A DNA stretch of 5,944 nt from Lentisphaeria bacterium. Its GTDB lineage: Bacteria > Verrucomicrobiota > Lentisphaeria > Victivallales > UBA1829. Positions 1 through 5,915 of this stretch are shown piece after piece (the stretch's first letter is position 1; each line of letters starts with the position of its first letter). The DNA lies in NCBI GenBank assembly GCA_019408975.1, contig DXVA01000218.1:1570-7513 (forward strand), read 5' to 3'. Under the pieces are notes generated by a model. It was not told where the DNA came from and did not search any database. It saw nothing but the letters and a program-made list of their open reading frames with translations. The translations under genes and the position numbers were made by a program.

Positions 1-1336
1 CCTCCTGCTGTTTTCGATGAGCCAGATAAATCTCAATTCTCTTTTCGGGACAGTCATCGAATGCAACTTCAAGTGCGGAGAATTTTTTTTCAAATACCGG
101 CATGGAGGGGATCGGCGGAGTGGAACAGACGAATTTTTGACCGGCAAGGATATCTTGGTTTCTGATATCCTTGCCCTGCGCCAGAGCCCGTTTGTGTTTT
201 CTTTCCAGAAGAACCAGCGGCTTGTGAAATTTCTTTTTGTGAATTTCCCGTTCCGGAATGTGTCCGATGCTGATCTCAGGAGAGGAAAACTCTCCGGTCC
301 GTTGGAATGAGTCCAGTTCTTTCGCCAGTTCTTTGGCTGTCAGGCGTCGAAAGACAGGAATTTCCTGCGGCATGGCAAAGCCGAGTAACTTCTGCCCGGA
401 GAGTTTATTCTGATTGCTCAAGGCATTGTCTTCAAGATGATCCAGTTCATCATCTGTAAGAGGTTCGACAAAGGGTTCTATGGATTTCTCCTTTTTACCT
501 TGAAATCCGGAATCATGCCCGATGCTGATACCTTCCCGGAATACACCATTCTGCTGGAAATATTCGATTTCATCTTTGACTTCATCTCGGGAAAGTTTGG
601 CATAATAGGGAACCGGAGAAGTATCGGAGACAGCATAATGAATGATTTTCTGCCCGACGATATCTTCGACAGTTTCCCCTTTTGCCAAAGACGCCGTTTC
701 GTCATCGGAAAGCGTTTTGAGCGGGGAAAGGAACGTCAGGAATTCCGTATCTTCTTCGAACAACTGGACATCACTCGGAGCAAACCCGAGCTGAACACCG
801 GATGAAAGCCCTTTCCCGGAAGACAAACGGTTCAATTCTTCCTGCAACTCTTCCGGACTCAATCTCTGAAAGATTTTTTGCGTTGGAATGCCTGGTTTGT
901 ATTTTTCAATCTGCCGTTTTTCTTTCGGCACCGGTATCTCCAGGACTTGAATTTCCCATCGTTGGAACGCTTCTATCAAAGCTTTCATATTGATGGATTT
1001 CAGCGGCTGGGAAAAATATTCCAGCCACATTTCTCCACCGCCGAACTGCGGATTTGGCTGTTGAAACAAGGTCAGGTTCCCGTTTTCATCCAGCCAGGCG
1101 CGCATTTGTTCGCGACAGTTGTTTTCGGATACACCAAGAAAGCGTTTTTCGACAAATTCATGATTTTCGTTTTCCGCGACCGCCGTGATATATTCCAGAG
1201 GCGGCAGATTCATTTTGAAAAAATCATCGGCCTCTTCCGAACTCATACTCAAAGGATTGACTGCGGTGAAAGCCGGAATTCCGACCATTTGCAGTTTATG
1301 CAACAGCCGGACCTGTTCTTCGGTCATGATCGACAT
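1..1336 (-). CDS. Long repeat-containing protein of unknown function, 3' end outside window
   Basis: I do not recognise this protein. The frame is open from the ATG at 1336 to the left edge, giving 445 codons and no stop. I checked it codon by codon. The start is supported by AAGGAG eight bases upstream and by a 17-base gap after the preceding gene. Residues 5-43 (TEEQVRLLHKLQMVG...MSSEEADDFF) match the ~40-residue module that occurs four times in the DDIPF-tailed protein two genes upstream. Residues 44-150 are a unique region. Residues 156-414 hold three degenerate repeats of about 86 residues, each opening with a L[ST]xxE[LV]xxE[LI] helix, followed by ISIGH (GVQLGF in copy 1) and a GQK motif, and ending near a proline. 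There is no signal peptide, membrane segment or catalytic motif I can identify. It is hydrophilic and probably cytoplasmic. A DNA-processing or scaffold role in transfer is inference only. That it is a real gene is nearly certain; its function is unknown. Confidence 0.9.
   Translation of the reverse strand, partial: MSIMTEEQVRLLHKLQMVGIPAFTAVNPLSMSSEEADDFFKMNLPPLEYITAVAENENHEFVEKRFLGVSENNCREQMRAWLDENGNLTLFQQPNPQFGGGEMWLEYFSQPLKSINMKALIEAFQRWEIQVLEIPVPKEKRQIEKYKPGIPTQKIFQRLSPEELQEELNRLSSGKGLSSGVQLGFAPSDVQLFEEDTEFLTFLSPLKTLSDDETASLAKGETVEDIVGQKIIHYAVSDTSPVPYYAKLSRDEVKDEIEYFQQNGVFREGISIGHDSGFQGKKEKSIEPFVEPLTDDELDHLEDNALSNQNKLSGQKLLGFAMPQEIPVFRRLTAKELAKELDSFQRTGEFSSPEISIGHIPEREIHKKKFHKPLVLLERKHKRALAQGKDIRNQDILAGQKFVCSTPPIPSMPVFEKKFSALEVAFDDCPEKRIEIYLAHRKQQE
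95..871 (-). repeat. Three ~86-residue degenerate tandem repeats inside the left-edge gene
   Basis: Protein-level repeats R1 (871-608, residues 156-243), R2 (604-353, residues 245-328) and R3 (352-95, residues 329-414). Aligned landmarks are FQRLSPEELQEEL / YAKLSRDEVKDEI / FRRLTAKELAKEL, then VQLGF / ISIGH / ISIGH, then LSDDETASL / LTDDELDHL / LERKHKRAL, then IVGQK / LSGQK / LAGQK. The repeats differ clearly at DNA level, so they are old duplications and not an assembly artefact. More copies could lie beyond the window edge. Confidence 0.8.
143..175. repeat. Perfect 12-bp inverted repeat with 9-base loop inside a coding region
   Basis: Arms GGCAAGGATATC (143-154) and GATATCCTTGCC (164-175) are perfectly complementary, with a 9-base loop at 155-163. 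The repeat lies within the third ~86-residue repeat of the left-edge gene and encodes GKDIRNQDILA (residues 388-398). No U-run follows, so it does not look like an intrinsic terminator. It may be chance, or an mRNA or DNA structural element. Confidence 0.7.
1208..1324 (-). repeat. Fifth copy of the ~40-residue helical module (N-terminus of the left-edge gene)
   Basis: Residues 5-43 of the left-edge protein follow the same pattern as the four modules in the DDIPF-tailed protein: T-x-x-Q at the start, a hydrophobic helix, glycine at module position 15, then [LM][ST]xxEA near position 30. This copy is one residue shorter. The shared module ties the two genes together. Confidence 0.65.
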
Positions 1337-1344
1337 GGCACACT

Positions 1345-1350
1345 CTCCTT
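1345..1350 (-). promoter_or_regulatory. Ribosome binding site fixing the start of the left-edge gene
   Basis: AAGGAG on the minus strand, eight bases before the ATG at 1336 and inside the 17-base gap after the TAA of the upstream gene. It decides the start of a gene whose stop lies outside the window. Confidence 0.75.
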
Positions 1351-1353
1351 ACT

Positions 1354-2148
1354 TTATTCTTTGGGAGCGGAAGATTCTTCTTCCGCTTTCGGGACGGGGA
1401 AATTGGGGGAATCGGCATTTCCCCGTAAATTCGTGCCGGCTACGTATGGGGGGGCCTCCTTGGAGGAACAACAGAAGCGAATTTCTTCCTGCGGAGACTT
1501 ATTGCCCTCGTTGCATAGAGCATGAAAATCATGTTTGACTCTATCGATTCTGCGGAATATTTTCTCATCCTCACGAAGCATTCTCGCAAGCATGAAAATC
1601 ATCAGGAAGATATGCGACAGTATCAATATCATAAAGAATATTGCGGCAGGGAACACTATACGGGTTATATCATCATTCATCCACTCATTCCAATTCATTT
1701 TTTGTCTTTCTTGTTTTAATTTGAATTCCCAGTAATCGTTCATTTTCCGGATTTCGCCGCATTCCGGAGCGGTGCCTCCCGAAACCGGATTCTGATCCGG
1801 CAAATGGATTGCGGAAATCCGCCACAGACAGGAGAAGCTCAGAATGATCTGCAAAAGAATCAGCAGTATGCAAGCGATTTTCCAAACAGCCTGTCTTTTC
1901 GGTTGTTCCGGCAGATGCGGAACCATTTCTTTTCTCAACGTTTTGACTTCACGGGCGACTTCCTCGGAAGTGTCCGTGAGGTTGTCCTGCAAAAAAAGGA
2001 GAAAAAGCATGACTGGAAAAAGCGGATCTGAAACATCCGTAAAATTGCAGCGTCTCAGAATGAGTTCATAATTGTCCCGTTTTGGCTGGGGGATGTATTT
2101 CAGATAATCCGAAATCACCAGATCGATTCCTTGCTTTTTCCTGCTCAT
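1354..2148 (-). CDS. Two-span inner-membrane protein, probable transfer-locus component
   Basis: A 264-residue protein I do not recognise with confidence. The ATG at 2148 follows GAGGAG by six bases and lies 20 bases after the preceding stop. Residues 1-85 are soluble and hold a hydrophobic stretch (DPLFPVMLFLLFLQ, 41-54) that looks amphipathic or re-entrant. Residues 88-109 (IACILLILLQIILSF...) and 162-188 (FPAAIFFMILILSHIFLMIF...) are strong membrane segments, separated by a ~50-residue loop. Basic residues before the first segment and after the second (LREDEKIFRRIDRVKHD) suggest both ends face the cytoplasm with the loop in the periplasm. The C-terminal tail from about 210 is low in predicted structure and has a Cys-Cys pair at 226-227. 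Small membrane proteins near ParA-like ATPases are common in conjugation loci; anchoring the ATPase or the repeat proteins to the membrane is inference. Confidence 0.88.
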   Translation of the reverse strand: MSRKKQGIDLVISDYLKYIPQPKRDNYELILRRCNFTDVSDPLFPVMLFLLFLQDNLTDTSEEVAREVKTLRKEMVPHLPEQPKRQAVWKIACILLILLQIILSFSCLWRISAIHLPDQNPVSGGTAPECGEIRKMNDYWEFKLKQERQKMNWNEWMNDDITRIVFPAAIFFMILILSHIFLMIFMLARMLREDEKIFRRIDRVKHDFHALCNEGNKSPQEEIRFCCSSKEAPPYVAGTNLRGNADSPNFPVPKAEEESSAPKE

Positions 2149-2168
2149 ACTGTTCTCCTCTTTCCTGT

Positions 2169-3065
2169 TCAGAACGGAATGTCGTCAGCAATGTCGCGCT
2201 TTTGTGCCACTGTTTTGTCTTTTTTGGCAGAACTCTTTGCGGGAATTGCTTTATCTTCTCTTTTTTCCTGTTCCGGAACGGAATTTTCCTGTATCTGCGA
2301 GTGTTCACGCGACGGAGGCGGAGCAAGAATCCCCTCTTTCTCACGCTGCTGACCGACAAAGATCAACTTTCCGGCTTCCTCGCACGTCATATTGATCCAT
2401 TTCTCCCGCGATACCGGATTCAGTCTCTTGTCCGCAACCAGACGTTTGAGTTCCGTATCCTGCTCCCGTGTTTTAGGCTGATTCCGTTTTACTGTGTAGT
2501 TCGGATCATACCCGTCAACGACACGGCCTTCTCTTTCGTTGTAACGCCCGATGGAAATCAATTTGCCGGCTTCATCCTTGGAAAGTGAATGAAACTTTTC
2601 CGCAGACATGGCATAGATGCGTCCTGTTTTCACCAGTGTCACGACTTCTTTTTTTTGTCCTTCGGTCGCCAGTTCTGGCGGACGTTTTTCATGAATCTGC
2701 CGGATAATGTCACTGGCTTCTTGTTTTGTCAGCTTTTTCCAGCTTTCCTCATCAAGCGCGTTCCAGTCTCCGGCCGCAACAGCGCCGGAAATCGCATCCC
2801 GCTGTGCTTTGCTCGCAGGTGCATTGTCATTTTTTGTTCTTTCCTGTGCATGAGATGACATTTCTCTGGCGGGAGCCTGTTCACTTTTTTCCGGAGACGA
2901 CTGCGTGAAGTCTACTTTCCCTTCCAATGTCTTAAGAATTTCTTTTGCTTTTTCCGGAGTAATCGCACAGTATTCCTTATAGGGATAATGTTGGAGTGCG
3001 CCTTGCGCTACAGCCTGCTTAAACATGGCCTGCTGTTCAGGAGTCATTAAAGGTCTGGTTGCCAT
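2169..3065 (-). CDS. Four-module helical protein with an SSB-like DDIPF C-terminal tip
   Basis: A 298-residue hydrophilic protein, not matched to a named gene. The ATG at 3065 has AAGGA eight bases upstream, inside the last codons of the ATPase gene. Four ~40-residue modules lie at residues 8-47, 85-125, 134-173 and 199-238. Each has the pattern [TS]xxQ, a hydrophobic helix, usually Gly at position 15, then [LIM][TS]xxxA and a second short helix. This resembles the small helical 'xxxQ...LTKxEAS' modules (DUF3072-like or SAP-like) seen in phage and plasmid DNA-handling proteins; that resemblance is from memory. Residues 245-290 are Pro/Lys/Glu/Ser-rich and probably disordered. The protein ends ADDIPF, and DDIPF is the protein-recruiting tip of E. 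coli SSB. No OB fold is visible, so it is not an SSB. The likely role (inference) is a DNA-associated adaptor that recruits host SSB partners during transfer. Confidence 0.9.
   Translation of the reverse strand: MATRPLMTPEQQAMFKQAVAQGALQHYPYKEYCAITPEKAKEILKTLEGKVDFTQSSPEKSEQAPAREMSSHAQERTKNDNAPASKAQRDAISGAVAAGDWNALDEESWKKLTKQEASDIIRQIHEKRPPELATEGQKKEVVTLVKTGRIYAMSAEKFHSLSKDEAGKLISIGRYNEREGRVVDGYDPNYTVKRNQPKTREQDTELKRLVADKRLNPVSREKWINMTCEEAGKLIFVGQQREKEGILAPPPSREHSQIQENSVPEQEKREDKAIPAKSSAKKDKTVAQKRDIADDIPF
2172..2186 (-). other. SSB-like C-terminal tip motif DDIPF
   Basis: The last five codons before the TGA at 2171-2169 encode D-D-I-P-F, identical to the end of E. coli SSB. In SSB this tip binds exonuclease I, PriA, RecQ, RecO, the polymerase chi subunit and others. 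Here it follows a disordered linker of roughly 45 residues, the same layout as an SSB tail, but it is attached to a protein with no visible OB fold. Confidence 0.7.
2352..3044 (-). repeat. Four copies of a ~40-residue helical module
   Basis: Module copies lie at 3044-2925, 2813-2691, 2666-2547 and 2471-2352. Opening residues are TPEQQAMFKQAVAQG, SKAQRDAISGAVAAG, TEGQKKEVVTLVKTG and TREQDTELKRLVADK. Second-helix residues are ITPEKAKEIL, LTKQEASDII, LSKDEAGKLI and MTCEEAGKLI. Copies 3 and 4 are closest to each other. Linkers between copies are 37, 8 and 25 residues. Confidence 0.8.
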
Positions 3066-3067
3066 TT

Positions 3068-3934
3068 TCAGTTTCCTTTCGATTGTTTTTGGGGTGTTCC
3101 TGCATTGCTTTCTTCTTCGGAATCGCTTTCTTCGATATGTTCTCCTTTCCGGAAAACGATTCGGTTTCGGGTTGCTTCAAGCAGCATGGCACGTGTGCCG
3201 GTGAGTTCCGATGCCTCCATTCGCGAGGCAAGGAAATCGATCAGCTGATCGGTCATGCTGAAATAATGGTTTCTGATGCGGGATTTCTGCATAATCGTCG
3301 GCAAGACTTTGTCGTTTTCCCCATGCAGATGTCCGCGCAGAGTCAGATTATTGTTATTCAACAGATTGATATATTCCTTTTCAACGGGTGGAAAGAAAAA
3401 TTCCGTATATTGGAGTTTAAGCTTACGCATTGCTGGTTCCAGCTTTAACGTGCAGATGGGAAAATCTTTTCCGTCCTTTTCATTTTTGAAAATGAGATAC
3501 CGGACAGGAAAATCAATTTTACGGAAATAATCAAGCCATGGGATGAATGTTCGCACGGAATCCGGATCGGAAGTGATGCAGCCCGCGACATAAACATCCA
3601 CTTCCGTTTTTTTCATAAGATCCCATGGGACAGAGGAAAACCACTCCTGCGTACTGCGCGATGTTCCTGCTTTCATGTCCACGATAATTATCTGTGCGGG
3701 TGAATCGGAATACAGGCAGTTGACCACGGAATCAAGCGGATAATGTTCTTGGTGTTCATCCAGAAATTCGGTATTTTCCTTGAGCAGTTCCGAGACAGTT
3801 CTGTTTTCGGAATCCGTATCGAAAACAAGATACGGCAGTTCCAGATCCATCGCCGCGCCCGCGAGCATGATCGCCGCGAAGCTTTTGCCGACTCCGCCTT
3901 TGGTTCCCGCAATATAGATTACGATTCGTCGCAT
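3068..3934 (-). CDS. ParA/MinD-type ATPase of a transfer locus (TraL/VirC1/StbC-like)
   Basis: A 288-residue P-loop ATPase. The deviant Walker A motif KGGVGKS spans residues 12-18, with both the signature first lysine (12) and the P-loop lysine (17). The switch-like FDTDSEN lies at 38-44. Walker B is IIIVD at 82-86, followed by MKAGTS. ParA/MinD proteins dimerise around ATP and position DNA or protein complexes; in conjugation, VirC1 and TraL-type members act on the relaxosome and coupling protein. The TraL-like subgroup is inferred from context and from its compact length. No ParB or parS is adjacent, which argues against a plain partition ATPase. The C-terminal ~25 residues are acidic and disordered. 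The start is the ATG at 3934, because AGGAGG sits six bases before it. A GTG 15 bases upstream in the same frame overlaps that site and the previous stop. Confidence 0.88.
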   Translation of the reverse strand: MRRIVIYIAGTKGGVGKSFAAIMLAGAAMDLELPYLVFDTDSENRTVSELLKENTEFLDEHQEHYPLDSVVNCLYSDSPAQIIIVDMKAGTSRSTQEWFSSVPWDLMKKTEVDVYVAGCITSDPDSVRTFIPWLDYFRKIDFPVRYLIFKNEKDGKDFPICTLKLEPAMRKLKLQYTEFFFPPVEKEYINLLNNNNLTLRGHLHGENDKVLPTIMQKSRIRNHYFSMTDQLIDFLASRMEASELTGTRAMLLEATRNRIVFRKGEHIEESDSEEESNAGTPQKQSKGN

Positions 3935-3940
3935 GGTAAA

Positions 3941-3946
3941 CCTCCT
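3941..3946 (-). promoter_or_regulatory. Ribosome binding site that decides the ParA-like start
   Basis: A perfect AGGAGG lies six bases before the ATG at 3934. The in-frame GTG at 3949 lies upstream of this site and overlaps it closely, so translation from that GTG is unlikely. Confidence 0.85.
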
Positions 3947-4266
3947 CACCTGATGATGTCCGGAAGCCCGAAGTCCGCTCCGGGCATTGGAAACAATACA
4001 TTCTCGGGGTGTTCGGCGGGAAGTTCCGTAATCGGCATCGAAACTCTCTTTCTTTCAGTCTGTTTGAGTTCATCAAGTTCCCGGACCACATTCCGGAGAA
4101 CTTCCTGATAGATCACCAGCAGGGAGAGCCGTTTCATTTCGATTTCTGATTGGGTCTGGAATATAGCGGAGAACTCCCGGATTTTCTTGAATTCCCAGCA
4201 ATGGAGAATTCCGCTTGCAATGACTCCGATCAGGAGAAACAAGATTGAAATATTCTGTTTTTTCAT
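3946..4266 (-). CDS. Small single-span membrane protein of unknown function
   Basis: A 106-residue protein I do not recognise. Its ATG overlaps the stop of the lipoprotein gene in an ATGA junction, and GGAGG lies six bases upstream, so the two are probably translationally coupled. Residues 6-23 (ISILFLLIGVIASGILHC) form one membrane segment after a short basic N-terminus, which predicts the bulk outside the cytoplasm. Residues 30-75 are a charged, probably helical or coiled-coil stretch (EIEMKRLSLLVIYQEVLRNVVRELDELKQTERKR). The C-terminal 30 residues are Pro-rich. The position between a channel lipoprotein and a ParA-like ATPase suggests a small accessory subunit of the secretion channel; this is context only. 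Confidence 0.85.
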   Translation of the reverse strand: MKKQNISILFLLIGVIASGILHCWEFKKIREFSAIFQTQSEIEMKRLSLLVIYQEVLRNVVRELDELKQTERKRVSMPITELPAEHPENVLFPMPGADFGLPDIIR

Positions 4267-4880
4267 TTGCGGCCTCCGAAGTTCCGAGTGTTGCTGTCGT
4301 TGATTTTTTCTTCCAGAATCTCAATGTATTTCTGCATCTTTTTCATGCTGTTGAGCAATCCTTTCATATTTTCGTGCTGACGCTTGATTTCTTCTTTCAA
4401 TGTAGTGTTTTCTTTATCCAGAAGTTCATATTTCCGGTCAACGCCGGAAACCGTCTGCCGGACATGGTCAAGCCCATGCTTGACTTCCCGCGTCTCGGAA
4501 AGCGAACGGTTCATCTGACCAACCAGACTGTCTGCATATTGTTCCTGAAGGCGTTTCCGGGCGAATGATTCCGGATTGGCGTCATACTGCGGAATCAGAT
4601 TCCACGCAGGCGCCTGTTCGATGCGGTAAACCGTTCCGGCTTCGCGCATGGTTCCGCTGCTGGGATCAACGAGCCGTCCCACCGAATACATTTTCACTCC
4701 GGCATTAGTCAGATACTTTTCCTGATCGTCGGCAGGAATTTCCTGACCCGCCATATACAGAGGAACTTGCGTATATTCTTTCGTTTTCGGCAGTTCCTCC
4801 GGCTTGGATCTGCACCCGCTCAGAAGAACGGCGGTGACGAATGCGGCGGCGATGAGAGTTCTTTTGAGGTTGTTTTTCAT
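4263..4880 (-). CDS. Coiled-coil lipoprotein next to a VirB10-like channel gene
   Basis: A 205-residue predicted lipoprotein. Residues 1-22 form a type II signal peptide with a basic start, a hydrophobic core (LIAAAFVTAVL) and the lipobox LLSGC, with lipidation at Cys23. Residue +2 is Arg, not Asp, which by the enterobacterial rule favours the outer membrane. Residues 35-100 form a small soluble region without a recognised fold. Residues ~105-196 are strongly helical with regular hydrophobic spacing (L161, I165, M172, L176, M179, I186, L189, I193), so a coiled coil is likely. The start follows AAGGA by ten bases and the gene begins one base after the VirB10-like stop. Type IV systems usually pair VirB10/TraB with an outer-membrane lipoprotein (VirB7 or TraV). 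This protein may serve that role, but I see no sequence match that proves it. Confidence 0.9.
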   Translation of the reverse strand: MKNNLKRTLIAAAFVTAVLLSGCRSKPEELPKTKEYTQVPLYMAGQEIPADDQEKYLTNAGVKMYSVGRLVDPSSGTMREAGTVYRIEQAPAWNLIPQYDANPESFARKRLQEQYADSLVGQMNRSLSETREVKHGLDHVRQTVSGVDRKYELLDKENTTLKEEIKRQHENMKGLLNSMKKMQKYIEILEEKINDSNTRNFGGRK

Positions 4881-4881
4881 T

Positions 4882-5915
4882 TCAGCGGATTCCTTTCAAT
4901 TCTTTTTGGAGTGATTTCGGGATTGCCTGCCCGAGTGCATCATGGAGCAGAGATGTTTGGTTCGTGGTCTGTTCGGCGGGTTCCTGATTTTTGCCTTGCG
5001 CCAGTTTCAACTGTTCAAGATTGTTGAGAACGGTATCGGCAATGGCGGCTTTTTCGATGTTGATCACCTGTTCGATATACAAATAGAATTCCGTTCCGGC
5101 GGCGACACGCACAAAATAGGATTCCCTGGATATCTTGTCGGTAATGTTTTCAAGTGCAACGCTGGAAAGCGATTCAAATGCGGTGGCAAGAGCGTTCTTC
5201 GTCGAACCGTCATTCTCGCTGACGATACTGCTGCCGTTATCGTAGGTGGTGGTTGTTTTGAAGCCGGCGGAAAGTCCCTGGGCAAACGCCATCGTATATT
5301 GCAGCATTTCATTTAAGTCATTGTTGCTCATGACTCTGCCGGGCAGACCCGCCGCCATGTCCGTAATTGTCGCCATATCCTTTTTGCCGGGCTGGTTGGA
5401 TTTTTCGAGCACCCGTCCCTGAATCTGGAGTTCCAGCCCAACTTCACCGGAGGTGATCTGCCACACGAGAACAAAGTTCCCCGCGCACATCATACGGTTG
5501 CGGACACATGATCCCATTTTTCCGTGGACTTCCGTGCCTGCCGGTATGATCAGTTTCCGCTCGCCCTGCGGATTCGTCCACCATAAATCTGAAATCACCA
5601 GCGCGATTAGCGGTGTGCCGTCCACATTGCTTTCCAGTGTATTTACGAGTTTGCAGTCAAGCAGACGACCGAAGGGTGCATACCTTTCGGAGAGGAAAAC
5701 CTCATCCCTCTGTGCATCTGCATTGGTTTGCGAGGCGCTCAGGACAAAGATCCTGGTGCCTTTCGCGTTCCGTTCACCGGAGCCGGAGTTTCGTTTGTTT
5801 TCCCGGTCGAATATGTCGCGTGCGGAAAGATCGCGGTCCCGAAGCTGTTGTTTGCGCTGCTGTCTTTGGGCAATTTTCTTTGCAGTCTGACGGGAGGCGG
5901 ATGGAGCTTTTCCCA
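4882..5915 (-). CDS. VirB10/TrbI-like type IV secretion channel protein, 5' end missing
   Basis: 343 complete codons survive. Numbered with the false GTG as residue 1, residues ~74-180 match the start of the VirB10/TrbI C-terminal domain: FLSERYAPFGRLLDCKLVNTLES, TPLIALVISDLWW, then IIPAGTEVHGKMG. Residues ~180-265 carry the helical region that forms the outer-membrane pore in VirB10 structures (MAAGLPGRV...NDLNEMLQYTMAFAQGL). It closes with YFVRVAAGTEFYLYIEQ. A Gln/Asn-rich tail follows. VirB10 proteins bridge inner membrane, periplasm and outer membrane and gate the channel. The N-terminal membrane segment and Pro-rich arm are absent because the contig ends here: genomic sequence stops at 5915. 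The apparent GTG start is false, since its G (position 5916) belongs to a sequencing adaptor. The first complete codon is GGA at 5913-5911. Family assignment is good; the exact subtype (P-, F- or I-like) is uncertain. Confidence 0.88.

Noticed and set aside
83..90. Eight-T run (A run on the coding strand) as a frameshift error or programmed slippage site
   Set aside because: The frame continues open on both sides and the repeat pattern continues, so no shift is needed. An intact run alone does not show slippage.
143..175. Hairpin as an intrinsic terminator
   Set aside because: It is inside an open coding frame, has an AT-rich stem core and has no following U-run.
878..1525. A 215-codon plus-strand open frame, with others at 437-805 and 2082-2588
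   Set aside because: All lie antisense to continuous minus-strand genes that have ribosome binding sites, protein repeats or membrane segments. The plus-strand products are Phe/Arg/Cys-rich with no recognisable domain, typical of shadows.
2169..3065. Annotating the DDIPF-tailed protein as a single-stranded DNA-binding protein
   Set aside because: Only the C-terminal tip matches. No OB-fold pattern is visible, and the body is made of four short helical modules.
3935..3949. GTG at 3949 as the start of the ParA-like protein
   Set aside because: The perfect AGGAGG lies downstream of this GTG and six bases before the ATG at 3934. The GTG also overlaps the stop of the previous gene and has no ribosome binding site of its own as good as that one.
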